In this document: positions 44,100-55,785 of the stretch, one piece after another
Position numbering within the stretch: the first letter of the stretch is position 1
Layout of the letters: every line of letters begins with the position of its first letter
From: Xestospongia muta
Lineage: Eukaryota; Porifera; Demospongiae; Haplosclerida; Petrosiidae
Direction of reading: 5' to 3'
NCBI GenBank assembly: GCA_963693285.1
Contig: OY848921.1
Coordinates: 4,335,497-4,399,496, forward strand
Length of the DNA stretch: 64,000 nucleotides
Translations under genes and position numbers: made by a program
Notes under the pieces: generated by a model
Databases searched by the model: none
The model's input: the letters and a program-made list of their open reading frames with translations, nothing else
Told to the model about the DNA's origin: nothing

Positions 44100-46486
44100 T
44101 TAAACTTAAGGGAAATGATGAAATAGTATGCCAGACCTTTTGTGAAGACACTGTGGGTCGGGAAAGGTAACATTAAATTGAATATTTCCATCATTACAAT
44201 AGTCATAGGGGCAGTATTGAAGATAAATTTAATTCAGACCTGCAAACACAAGTGTTCTTTCCCAACAGAAACCCATGTGGACAGGACTCAATTGTAATGT
44301 CAATGACTTTAGCTAAAGGATCAGATAAAGGTTCAATTGAACTTTGAAGTGTGACATATACCTGTGCTGTGATTAATGAAAGATTTGTCTTATCAGTACA
44401 CTATGCATTCAGTCCAATATGCCCACTTGAGCTATCTGATGATGTCAATTTAATCATGCCCTCTGTTAAGCCGTTCTTTGCACCAACAGTAGCTAGTGAT
44501 ATATTTATATCAATCCCAGGTATTGCAGTTATATTGATGTTGTTAATAGAACAATTTTGTTTATTCAATTCACAAAAACACAGTTTTATAGGATCTGATG
44601 ACACAATTGATAGACCTGTCTGTTGAGGGTAGTGAAAAAGGGTTTTAAACTCATTATCTTTATAACATTTGTCAACATCACCACCATATAGGATGTCACC
44701 TGATATGGCAGCTGTATTGTTGACAAAATAAAACACAGCACTAGCACTATAGTAAGAATGATGAGGAATAACTTCAAAGGAACAATCAGTGCTTTTTTTA
44801 CATCAACTACTTGTGATACAAAGATTCCTCCACCTGACACACTGGCAAAATTATTGAAAAATGATATGTTCACAGTTTTGTTGGTATGTTCATTTAGTAA
44901 TAATCAGGAACACTCATACAAAGCAATGTCTCCACCATAAATGCCAGAATTGTTAAAAAATATGCTATCCCACCAAATGTTATGTGGCTATTGAAACACA
45001 CTAAACCACTTGTGTTATGATTACTAACTTCGATTTGTTCAAATATAACATGAGCAATGTTGAATAATACCACAGCAGATTGATATATTTTTCTATATAC
45101 AGCCAGGTTATTGGTTGCTTTATTGAAATGAAATAGAACATTCTGAAAGTAGAAGCTACTTGATGTCAAAGTAGCATGAAGAGAACAAAGACAGTCCTAT
45201 CCGAGGTATGCAATATTTTTGAGTATTCTACAGTTACCAAACTCAACTCTACTTCTTCCTTCATAGAAATCAATATACACTCCTCCTCCATCATTTTGAG
45301 CATTATTATTGTATATAGTGCAGTTACGATACTCAATTCTACCAACTCCTTCATGTAAGTCAATGTACACTCCTCCTCCAGCATACTGAGCAGTATTGCT
45401 ATGTATAGTGCAATTATGACACTCGATGCTACTTGTCCCAACGTATCAATAAACACTCCTCCTCCATATTTCAGAGCAATATTGTTGTATATAGTGCAGT
45501 TACCAAACTCAAAACTACCAACTCTGTGCAATCTAAAGTACACTGTTCCTCCATATTGTAGAGCAATATTGTCATATATAGAGCAGTCATGAAACTTATG
45601 TTACCAAGCCAGTACGATCAAATGTACACTCCTCCTCCATATATCAGTGCAGTATTGTTGTACATAGTGCAGTTACGAAACTCAATAGTACCAATCCCAC
45701 GTGATTTAATGTACACTCCTCCTCCATACCCAACAATATTGTGTGAAAAATTACAATTTTTGATGATTACCACAGCTTCATTATAATTAAAATTCGAAAA
45801 TCCATTCCAGCTACTAATCCCAATATACAATTAGATTTCATGATATTAACTCTGAACAGTCCTTTACATCGGTCATGTATTGCCTCCTTTATTCTTAGGA
45901 CCTCCATTGTTAGCAAATGTGGAATTAGAAATATTCAAATCAAACGTATTGATTATACAGAGTCCATAAACTGAACTATTCTGGACTGATACCCATTCCA
46001 ATGTATTATCTATGTCAAAAAAGAATAAAATAACATGGCTAGCTATAGTGCGAGGGATTGCTTGGCTACTGATAAAAGTATAGAACCCACAGTTTGTTAT
46101 TGTAAATGATTTCACTGTAACAGCTGTACTACTAGTAAATTTCATGCCACCCCTTCTGTTATCAGTACACATTATTACTGATGTGGATTGCATAACTGTC
46201 TCATGAAAGCCTTGTTCTAAATCTCCCAGTCCCTGTAGAGTTATATTGCTTACACTATTGATCTCCAATGTACCTTGTAAAGTATGAGTTCCCTCTAGAA
46301 AGTATCATCAATGAAGTAAGATTTAAACTTAGTAACATAATATGAAAACTTGTGACAAGGTAGATCATAATGATCGCAGTGTACATGATTAGAATCTGCA
46401 GTGACATAATACTCAGAAGCAGTAACATATCCAGTGTAGATGCACAGTATAACTGATGTTATATAATAGATATTACAGCAGCTCAT
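44100..46486 (-). pseudogene. Large secreted parallel beta-helix protein, decayed
   Basis: Starts with a signal peptide (MSCCNIYYITSVILCIYTGY) and a conserved N-terminus (YYVTADSNHVHCDHYDLPC). After a frame break at about 46300 come LEGTHTLQGTLEINSVSNI and a right-handed beta-helix made of repeats such as NCTMYNNTALIYGGGVYI and NCTIYNNIALKYGGGVFID. These are about 27 residues each and shift frame several times between 45870 and 45200. The C-terminal part reads ISGDILYGGDVDKCY, SSDPIKLCFCELNKQNC, then AVGAKNG-like and SCPHGFLLGKNTCVCRSEL to about 44100. The family, related in architecture to bacterial polymorphic outer-membrane proteins, is as far as I recall abundant in sponges; its function is unknown. 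At least five frameshifts and stops make this copy a pseudogene. Confidence 0.65.
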
Positions 46487-46964
46487 GATGGCAGCAAATT
46501 TAACAATGAAAGTTGAGACAAATATTATGGAGCTACATTTGCGTCAAAATTTGCCTTCTATTTTTTTACTTCTAGAAATCTTTACGAGAACCAATCCAAT
46601 GCTCAGTAAAAGTCGATGACGTTCCAACTATATCGCTGTTAAATAGTCTACCCTTTCAAGAACCAACTATACTCTCAGTAGAAAGAGCTATATATCATGA
46701 TGGAACGAACGTTCAATAAATTTTTCGTTTGTTTTATCTGTTCTAATTCCACATGCCTTTAAATATGGCTAGCGCCTTCAGTCCAGCGTGGTTGCCAGAT
46801 CTCTACAAAACGTAGGGATATATACATCATATCTTTCTTCTTCCTCTAAAGGAGTTGATGCAAACTGTTTGTTTAGACGTACAACCATATACATTAGTCT
46901 GTGATTTCCATCTTTAAATTTGGTAGTACTTAAGTAATCTAAACAGTATATTGTTTATATTTTT

Positions 46965-48673
46965 CGCTATGGCTAACCTATCTGTACCGGGATCGAAACT
47001 TTTACCGGTAACGGTAAATAAAGGGTTAAATTTGAGCAACATTGGTGCACCTGATCTACCTCCCTAGGTACTTTCACTTTAATGAACTTAAAGAAAATCA
47101 ATGAACTGATAGTCTACATACATATCTAGTCAACATTTTTAGCAGCAGCAAAATAGCTTCTACATAACCATTAAGTCATTTTTGGAGGTGTAATTTCTCC
47201 AGCACAGCTAAAATGATACCATTCAAGGCACGAATCACAAATGATTGACTGCTCTGATTTACTGCAATGAGAATCATGATGGCATATCTTGCATAGCCAA
47301 ACATCACAGTCTTTCCTCCTTTAATAACATCTTCAATAAGTTTCCAAGCCTCATTGACTGATACTTTTTAGGTTTCTTGGAACTTTTCGATTGTTTAGCT
47401 GGTAGTCCAATGGTCGTGCAGTCATGGCCCTTAGGTTTGTTCACCTCTTTTCTTTCAGAAATACTATAATAAAGTATGGTCGTATTGCTATAACTCACCC
47501 AAAGAATTCTTTTGTTTGAGAATTTTAGAAGGGCTTTAAAAAACTGCATTAGTAAAATCAGAGAGAGGCCTCTTCAGACCAACACATTAATAGTCTTGGT
47601 AGAAGGCTGTGGTGGCCTTAAACAACTGCTAGTACATGTACTTGTACCTACATTTTAAAACAAGTTTGAAACTTTTCTGTAATTGATGTAATCTAACTTA
47701 CATTGTACATGTGTATCTGCAAATGCTCCCCCAAATGAGTTCATTACAGTTGTGATATTACCTTGATCACATTAATCTTCACTGCCAAAAGTGTCACCAT
47801 CAGCAGAACCTGTTAACAAAAGAAAGGATTATATATTATGAGATATGTATTACAGTGTACATAAATTGGCTATACTATAACTAGACCCCTACACTTTTAA
47901 ACGTTTAACTAAACCTTAAACTGATGGCAAACTTAGCCATGAGAGGAATAATGTATACATGTAAATACCTTTGTCAACTTCAACAAGAGTGACCTCTTAA
48001 TTGCTTTTTCAATTGTTGATTCTCATATGTAACAGTTTTGTTGCTTTGACTTTTTCTTCTTTATCAAGGTGTCTTTGGTAAGGAAGGTGCTTAAATATTG
48101 CCTATATAATATTGCCACAAGTCATGTTAAAACTGACACCATTCCAACTCTTACCTGTGATATTTCATGATGACACTCAGTTGAAACACTCTTCACTTCT
48201 AAGTCAGTACCACTTACATTAACATGAAGGGTAATGTGTGCTGGGCAGTCATGTTTAAATGTACTGTGAATAAAAATCATCATCATCAGCAGATGTGTCA
48301 ATTGCCTTTACTAAGTTGATCTAATTACCTTTCCTGTAGCCTTGAAGAACTGCCCTCCGTGTATTCAGCAGTACTTTATCTCATAATATCTTAGTTTGGG
48401 CTTGAGTTCTTTTTCCAACCTTTTCTTTGCAGCCATAATAGTTCTGGCGCCTCGTCTTTAAAATTCCACACAGTTTCCCGATTTATAATCGTTCAGTTTG
48501 GTCTCCAGTTCTACAAAACTGTAGAATAGATCACCAACATTGAAAGATAGAGCCATTCTCAATCACGTGCACCAATGTTGCTTGGCAACGGCCAAATTTA
48601 ACCCTTTATTCACCGCTACCCATAATATAAGAATAAAGGTTTTGATCTGGGTACCGGTATGTTAGCCACAGCG
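46965..48673. mobile_element. MULE-type element with deleted catalytic core
   Basis: Ends are imperfect terminal inverted repeats of about 120 bp (CGCTATGGCTAACC at the left, the complement of CGCTGTGGCTAACA at the right). They share the blocks AATAAAGGGTTAAATTTG and CAACATTGGTGCAC. Outside lie TATATTTTT (46956-46964) and TATCTTTTT (48674-48682), a 9-bp target-site duplication with one change, as expected for Mutator-like transposition. At 1709 bp it is too short for a full transposase. It encodes only N- and C-terminal protein parts on the minus strand. Confidence 0.7.
47170..48556 (-). pseudogene. ZSWIM/MULE-like protein remnant: FAR1-like N-terminus and PHD finger
   Basis: From the ATG at 48556: MALSFNVGDLFYSFVELETK, then RTIMAAKKRLEKELKPKLRY and IHGGQFF. 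This is a FAR1-like zinc-binding start with a stop replacing cysteine before IHGG and another stop after NCVEF. A second exon (48263-48155) gives TFKHDCPAHITLHV and ECHHEIS, completing the CCHH pattern. Further downstream come basic spacers, GHDCTTIGLPAKQSKSSKK, and after a one-base frame change a PHD-type finger at about 47305-47180: WLCKICHHDSHC, IICDSCLEWYHFSCAG. The order and the TTIGLP motif match ZSWIM3-type Mutator-like transposases, but the DDE core and SWIM finger are gone. Confidence 0.6.
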
Positions 48674-48682
48674 TATCTTTTT

Positions 48683-49649
48683 ACATCAAAATAATTTTGC
48701 TAAATGCACATTTCTAACTGTATAGTGATTATGATGTATACAACCGTATACATTAGTCCGTGGTATCCATCTTTGAAAAGGCAATTGCTGAAGGTGAACA
48801 TTCCATCTGCTAAAATTAAATCCATTTGACAAATATTCAAAACATAGGACTTCTTTCTAATAACAATTACATTACAGTTAAAAGTGTTAAGAATATTTTA
48901 TAGATACCCTTATAGTATTCTACTTATGGCCAACAAAAACACTATAACAATAATAATATTATAGTGATATCAATTTCAATCTAAATAATTATTGCTTTAA
49001 ATATTTTGTCAGTCAAAAGTTTAGTGCACAGACTGTAGTATTCTTTTACTGTATCAAGAATACACTAACCAATATAATGGACATTGAGTTAAAAATAATA
49101 CGTACCAGCCACTCCTATATTTGTTAGTATAGATAAACTTACAGCTATACTTTTTTTTATTAAAACCAATTAAATAGAAAATTTATTATTAATGCAGCCT
49201 GTACATCTACTAACAATCATTTATGTTCTTATATGATATTATTATTGACTGTAACCACCTTAAACGTTTGTTTTGTGTCATGTGCCTGTTTTGACAAGCA
49301 GTCACATGAAGAATTGACCTCATAGTAGTCAAGTGATCTGTCACTAAATGTATGTAAACATAGTAATAGTTATTACCCAGCATGTTATATCACTAATAGT
49401 TGTAACAATTAGCTATATGAACTGCAACAGTCAATCCCATGGTACATTAGTAATGAAAACAGTATGTTGTTTACCTTTTTACATCAAAGTAATTTTGCTA
49501 AATACACATTTATAACTTATTATGATTATGATAAATCAGGACTGGTTCAACTTGTTGTTGATGTTAATACAAGAATAATATCTTTATAGAAAATAAATGT
49601 ATTATAAGGTTTTGGTCTTAATTAGCCTTATAGTGATATAATGTAGGGA
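48683..49649. other. No gene; short local repeats
   Basis: About 50 bp after the MULE (TTTTTACATCAAAATAATTT...) recur near 49476-49530. ACAACCGTATACATTAGTCC at 48738 matches ACAACCATATACATTAGTCT at 46884, left of the MULE. These look like pieces of an older repeat into which the MULE was inserted. Confidence 0.45.
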
Positions 49650-49895
49650 CATATACATATCTCTTTTCTTCTACTAAAGGAGTTGATGCAATCGTCATAA
49701 AAGTTCTGAAAAGTGTTTTCAAGATTGTACATGGACTTTGAGAGAAGTGACACATTCAGGAAACCTGTCAAAGCACTGAAAAAACTGCTACTAATAGATA
49801 ATATATTGATTTATATTTGTACTACGGGACGTTTCCAAAGAACGTTTCATCTTCAAGTTACAATAAATTTCGTATATGAAATATTGATAAATGTG
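49650..49895. repeat. Dispersed element E, copy 2
   Basis: Matches 21690-21905 in the same orientation; the segment before it (AGGGACATATACAT, CTAAAGGAGTTGATGCAA) also matches about 46815-46868. The shared open frame continues to about 49885. Confidence 0.6.
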
Positions 49896-49989
49896 ACCAC
49901 ACCTTCTAGAATGTTAATACATTTTCTTGCAATACTACCTAGCAACATCATAGCTGGGCCTAAGTTGGCATAGCATTTATAAATAACTT

Positions 49990-51470
49990 AGAAACTGCAG
50001 CGAGGTTCGGCACATTAGTGCCTTTCATTTGCTATGCATCAGAATATTGCAAAATGTAGATTGTCGAATTTATCTTTAGGTTTTTAATGGAGAGAGTCCA
50101 TTAACATAGTATAAACTGTCACTAATGATACATACTTTTCTGTATTGAGTACTGACACCATATGGTTGGGCACTCTGTTCTGTGCTTCTTTGGTCATTGT
50201 GTCTGCTACTGACAGACAGAATACTTTCTGTTGACCATATTCCAAATCTGTATGTGTCATCACTTCTGGTCATACACCCTCCTCAAACTCTTTGATGATA
50301 TCTGGAGATAATGTGTCAGATAACTCCCAGGTGACTTGCATATCTGGTTTACCTGCTTTAGCAAGCATCATGAAATACCTAAAAACACAAATCTATGTAC
50401 TAAGTATAATATCCACACTATATAAAAAGAATAACATTGACATTTATTATATAACCTTGTAAAATTTTCAGCTTCTATTGGTCTTTTTTCCAGAATTATA
50501 TCCACAACAGGATCACCCTCATCTGCATGATAAGACATACATGCTTGACTCTCATGTTTCTGGCAGTATCAAGATTTATATTGTGGGGATGATGTGCAGC
50601 CTGATTTGATATGTCCTGGTAAGTTTTGATACTGAATGCATCCAGCATCCTTTGCCATGCACACATCACGATGATTTTTCATAATTACCATCAAGCACTA
50701 GAACATTTTTACAACCAGGATACTTGCATATGTGTTCTATTTACATAATTTTGATTTATTTACAGTAATTCTTATACAGAGTTACCTGAGTATTTTCTTT
50801 CAAAAGCTTCATAGAATATTGGGGTGACCACTGTAGAGTCAAACCCAAGTCTGAATACATAAGGACAGGTCCATCAATTTCTGGATAATGAGACAATGTG
50901 TTTAAAATGGAAAACCTGAGGTGTGCTGACTAAAATCTTCTGCGATCTAGCTTAACACATTTATTAATTTGTTCAAATCTAAGTACTTTTAAAAATACAA
51001 CAAATACAACATTCACAAGGAAGCATTTCTGCTATTAATATACCTTTCATCAGATCGTTGATGCTTCTGTTTTAAAAGAGAGGAGCATTTCTTTGCTTGT
51101 TCTTTCGTAGCTGTTACTATAATTGTAGATGTCAGCTTTTTGTTTGTAGCTAATGTGAACCAAAAGCAATTCTGCATGAATCTTTGAAAGCATTTTCATC
51201 TTAAATGCTGTTTCACTACTAGATATAAAATAATCCAATTAGTCCCAGTCAATGTTTTAGAATGTTACTGATTTGTCCCCATCAGAATGGTATCTGTAAT
51301 ATTGCATGAAGGAGCACCCTTTTTTGCTGATTTTGGCAATATTTGTGGTAGTGGGTACCTAGTAAAGTTCCAAACAATTTGGTGTACACTGTTATGTGGC
51401 TTGGTCTGTCACTGCAAATAAGCAATCTACCTTGACATAATCTACATATTTCATTTGATGACACCAGAAC
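49990..51470 (-). pseudogene. Cysteine-cluster protein relic, possibly of a KDZ-type element
   Basis: Minus-strand pieces in changing frames: EICRLCQGRLLICSDRPSH, HYHKYCQNQQKGCSFMQYY, YFISSSETAFKMKMLSKIHA and SYKQKADIYNYS between 51470 and 51050. Next come EIDGPVLMYSDLGL at about 50885-50840 and CKYPGCKNVLVLDGNYE at about 50730-50680. Then SQACMSYHADEGDPVVDI at 50550-50490 and MQVTWELSDTLSPDI at 50340-50290. The spaced cysteines and histidines resemble the CxC clusters that accompany Kyakuja-Dileera-Zisupton transposases; this is a tentative assignment. Stops and frameshifts throughout. Confidence 0.4.
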
Positions 51471-51716
51471 TAATCCAAGTGGTTCGTTAAACTATTAAGC
51501 CATGAATTTCTTCCATCAATTGCTTATCAGTGGCAAAAGTGTGGAATTGAAGAGCTCAACCACATCTTCTCTTTTGTGCCTGTTTTTGTTGTTGATAAAG
51601 TTCCCTTTGTTGAGTGTAGTGTTGTTGATAAAATGGTGGTGCCTATATTTTTGGAAATGTAAATACAAATAGCTTGGATCACATGATACGTGTAGGATAT
51701 ATATATGCACTACCTA

Positions 51717-51990
51717 ACACCTGTTTGTCTGTTGTTATTCTTTACTTCTATCCAACTTTGGAAGACATGGCTAGTCCTGACGGTTATGTTAGACAATTGC
51801 TAACATCTATTAATGGGTTACTATTATAATTTAGTCCTTGCCATTGATATTCTCCGCTTTTTTGTAGTCCTGTGTTATTTTGTTATGGTTTTTATTGCCT
51901 AACACCTGGTTTGTCTGTTGTTGTTCTATGCTTGTATGGATATTTAAAAGCCATGATTAGTGCTGATGGTTATGTCAGACAATTGCTGAT
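51717..51990. repeat. Imperfect direct duplication beside repeat R
   Basis: A stretch starting AACACCTGTTTGTCTGTTGT at about 51716 recurs from 51899 (AACACCTGGTTTGTCTGTTG); both include GGTTATGT.AGACAATTGCT. The second copy leads into repeat R. Confidence 0.6.
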
Positions 51991-52255
51991 ATATTAATGA
52001 CTTACTGTAAAAATGTTTAGCCTTGTGATTGCTTGTCCTCTACCTTTTTGTTATCCCTGTAATTCTTCAAAATGTGTACAGAATAAACATAACTTTTAAT
52101 ATATTTGGTCCATCTTATGCCTTATTGACCAATCAGATTGCAGGATTATTACTTTCTTTAAAGTTTGGTGAGTTGTCAGAATCTATGGCACTGCTCAAAA
52201 TGTTTACTAAATCAGAAACTTTTATCAGTCAAGCCCATTTTAAATTGCTCTAGTT
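51980..52255. repeat. Dispersed repeat R, copy 2
   Basis: Direct-orientation partner of 16100-16385. Confidence 0.75.
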
Positions 52256-53585
52256 TAAAGTAATGTTACTTGGTTACTATATGTGTCAGCAGTTACAGTA
52301 TTCAGATTACTTTCATTTATCATTCTCAAAAGTCCCATACAACAATGCAATAAATGATTAAAACAATTGTATCAGGTATGTACATCTTTATGTATGCATA
52401 TCCTGTGGTCCAAAATAATTTTAGGACTGTCCAGCATGCACAATCTGTGTGGAGGTAGATAAAGGTGTATCATACTTGCACTTGATGGTGTGTCTAGCAA
52501 AGTGCAAACTAGCCCTTGAATAATACTATTACTTGTATTTTGCACAAACATTTTTGAAGGTGACTTTAACTTTAGTATCTCAAAAATTTTCGGAAGAAAC
52601 AGCCTAAGTTTTTTATTGAATAACTATATCTAATCAGCATTAGCAAAATATCTATATAGTCCACTAAATTCAGTGATATTATTTCATCACTCACGTACAT
52701 ATTTCAATTTCCCAGCTGTAGTACAAATATCTGCATTGAGTCACATTTTTGCCAAGCTTTGTGATAGTGGAATTAAGTAACTCATGTACATAGAGGATCC
52801 CTCAGTATTGTATTCTCGTCCAAGATAATATCACGATCAGTGAAAGCTATGTTGGGTTTCTGTATGAGTTGATAAGAATGATAGCTATGGATGTACAAAT
52901 CCACCTGATGTTGCGTAGTGCCGTCAGGCGATTTAATGACTTAAAATCGTTTCTGGTATCAACAAGGAGAACAGCATCAGTACTTTATGTTGAAAGACTG
53001 TACGCGAATAGAATGGACAGAAGCTTCCAACAAGGAAAACAAGGAAATGAAATTTAATGTTTCGCCCACTCATTCCGTACGTTAATTATTTTCTTCAATG
53101 AAGCACATGTTTCTTACTTTTTGTTAGGGTGTGTGAAAGATCTTCTACAATCTAGTTTGTTCGTGGGTTGCAGATTTTACTTTTGTCAGAAGTCAGTTGA
53201 ATAACCGTTCTATTTTAGTTTGGTAACTATTCCAGAGGAAAGAGGGACAAATATTGCTCTGGGTCTGTTATTAAGTCTCTTCTGTCAATTGTATAGTAGT
53301 ACCGTTGAAATAGGGGACGCATCCTTCCACAATTTATTCTGGTAGTGTTCTCTAATGCTGTCATTCAAGAACTATTGTCTCCTAGTGTCTAGACCATTTA
53401 GTCAGAAACCATGGTTTACTTATGCTCTGTCCGATTTAAGAAGAGCCACCAAGACACGTAAATACCTTTGGCTTTTACATACTATCCATGGTAGTTATGA
53501 GCGATACCATGAATTTCAAATATGTTACGATACTGATTACTAATTATACAAGTATTATCAGTATCAATTAAAAATAGGACTACTT
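52256..53585. other. No firm gene
   Basis: A plus frame at 52869-53057 (62 aa, basic) has no recognisable motif. Otherwise non-coding. Confidence 0.3.
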
Positions 53586-53589
53586 TTTG

Positions 53590-54650
53590 ACCAATCATGT
53601 TCAAGCAAAACATTCTATTTAATGGGTTTATTAAGAAACAAAAGCATGTCAACATTCTTGGATTTGATACGATTACGTTTGCCCATTGTAATTTCATCAG
53701 CCTTAGAAACAGCCTTTCCGAAGGCACTGAAGTTGCTGGAATTGTAAGGAATTGCTTAGTATGAATGAGGTACCGAAAAGGAAAAAGTTATCTGGTTTCA
53801 GCCCACTACTTAAAAGATCTTCTTTTCAGGCAAAACAAAGTTATTCAAAGTATGTAGTAACCACTATCTTAGAGTCTACTGTGAAGCCCTTGATTGCTGT
53901 GTTGCTACTAAATTATCAATGAATGACCATAATGGTGATGGTTTCTGTTCTTCCGTTGAATATGAAGCCACAGACTGGGTGGTTGAAGTCACATTATGAC
54001 TACTTGCTGAAATAGAAGCAGCCACTTCCATTGTAAGCCCTGGACTGCCTGGTAGCAAGCCGATGTCTCTCCAAATCCAATCTTTTTGAACCTAGGGTCC
54101 AGTAGCATGCTAACAGCAAGTAAATAGTTGGATTTGAGGCCAGTCAATCTCTTGGCCATACTTCTCAACAGTTTTTGCTTTAGTGTGCTACAAGAGGAAA
54201 CACCTTCAACAGTAAGACGCTGAAGCAATTGAGCTAAAGGGATAACTTTGAGACTGACAAATATTTATTTCCAGAAATTTCTCGTGTTGCATGCTCAAAG
54301 TGTTGTAGCATTTTTATACATCTTTTGTGTCTCAACTTCACTAGATGACAGGCAGAGGCGGGAAGGCGGGAACAGTCAAAGTAAATAAGTGTTCTATTGA
54401 CAGCTTGATAGCTTCTATCAACCTTCATACATGTAAAACAATGAGTTCCATTTGGTTATCACATCTCTTATTGAATTTTTCTCCTCTCCACCCATTTGCT
54501 TTTGTACTTCGCTTAACTTGTCTCTTGCCTAGATGCTTTGCTTGAAACGTGTAACTATATTTCTACACTTACGACGAAGTTCAGCTAGCTCTTCATCGTT
54601 CTCTGTTGCCGCTTGCACTATTATTGTCTTTGAGATGTCCTATGTAAAAG
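53590..54650 (-). pseudogene. hAT-type (ZBED-like) transposase pseudogene
   Basis: The minus strand reads DKLSEVQKQMGGEEKNSIRD and VITKWNSLF at about 54540-54440. It continues KMLQHFEHATREISGNKYLS and LAQLLQRLTVEGVSSC, then LLAVSMLLDPRFKKIGF at about 54120-54070. The hAT dimerisation region TSVPSERLF, KRNRIKSKNVDMLLFLNKP lies at about 53725-53590. Frameshifts occur near 54400, 54230 and 53705, and a stop lies before DKLSEV. The conserved tryptophan-containing region between 54000 and 53880 is degraded. No terminal repeats were located. Confidence 0.75.
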
Positions 54651-55360
54651 AATGAATTATAATAATTTTTAATTTTTAGCAAGTGTTAAAAAAATAAAAT
54701 GTGTAGCTATACCTGTAATGCTTCATCATAAATCCTGTGAATTGAGACAGTTTCCTCTCTTGCTTTTTACCTCATTTGTGATACAACCTGGTCTTTCTTG
54801 GTACCAACTAGGTCTGGATGATGGTTGTGCTCTTGTCTAACTGGAACGTTTGATCCTTCTGAAGCACACCAATCAATTCAGCTTGCAGACAGGCATTTTA
54901 TATATAAAATTTGGCTCTTTAGTGCTATGAGAAAGAAGGACTCTACAGGATTACACTAACTATTTTAAGAGCAGGACAGGTTTTACACTACGTTTACACA
55001 AAAAAATTTTCTGCTGAAAACAGTAACTTTTCTTTGCGTATGGGATGAACAAAACAGGTGAAAATGCATACTTCTATTGTGTAAACGCTTAAAACTAGGC
55101 CTTGGCATATTATGCTAGCATAAGCTTGAGCATAATAGGATACAAAAGCATTTAAGCATAATACCAGCATAATAGAAGTGTTTATCATTAATATCAATTA
55201 ATTATTCATTAATCACTTAATGACACTTATCCAATAATTGTGAATTACTACTACTGAGTACTGAGTCTGACAGTCTAGTGATTGTATTGAATCATTAATG
55301 CCACTTCTATGTAGTCTTCTAAAGCAGACTACTGATGTTCTGTGAATTTTTTTAACAATT
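54651..55360. other. Fragmented sequence; possible FLYWCH/MULE piece
   Basis: The minus strand near 54820-54715 reads KKDQVVSQMRKKAR then ETVSIHRIYDEALQ, resembling the linker after a FLYWCH finger in Mutator-like proteins. A cluster of GCATAATA motifs at 55110-55175 recalls the GAGCATAATAGG core of the 30-bp satellite. Confidence 0.3.
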
Positions 55361-55364
55361 AGAA

Positions 55365-55785
55365 CACTCTCTACTGAAGCTGACGAAGGTTGACAAAGTA
55401 TAACTTTCTTGGATGCATTTGCCCAAGAAACTTAAAAGCACGAAGACTATCTACTGATGAAGTATCTGGTTTTATATCATTTACCTTTGTTGGAATAAGC
55501 AGTCGTGCCAATTTGAATGCATCAACAACTCGACGCAATTCTAACTCAAATTTTTGATGGAAATAGTCATACCCTGGCTGTATGCATGCTTTAGCATAAT
55601 CCACCAAGCTTTGCTCAGTCGTAGTTGAATTTGCTAGCCTATTAGCAACAGCAGTTGCATTTGGTAAATGGCAAACATGAAAGGCTGCCTCGATGGAACT
55701 AATTACTTCATAACATTCGAAAGCAAGTGGTCCATCTCCTTCCAGTTTATAACATGCCTTAACTATGAGAATACTTTTCCGAATT
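55365..55785 (-). pseudogene. Unassigned transposon-type protein fragment
   Basis: The minus strand gives CYKLEGDGPLAFECYEVISS, then IEAAFHVCHLPNATAVANRL, then VDYAKACIQPGYDYFHQKFE and FKLARLLIPTKVNDIKP, ending FKFLGQMHPRKLYF. The KLEGDGPLAF and YAKACIQPGYDYF blocks occur, as far as I recall, in repetitive transposase-derived proteins of sponges and cnidarians; the family is not named here. Only this part remains. Confidence 0.4.

Noticed and set aside
44351..45786. Plus-strand frames opposite the beta-helix pseudogene
   Set aside because: Antisense of repeated GGGVYI blocks, which gives threonine- and proline-rich frames without meaning.
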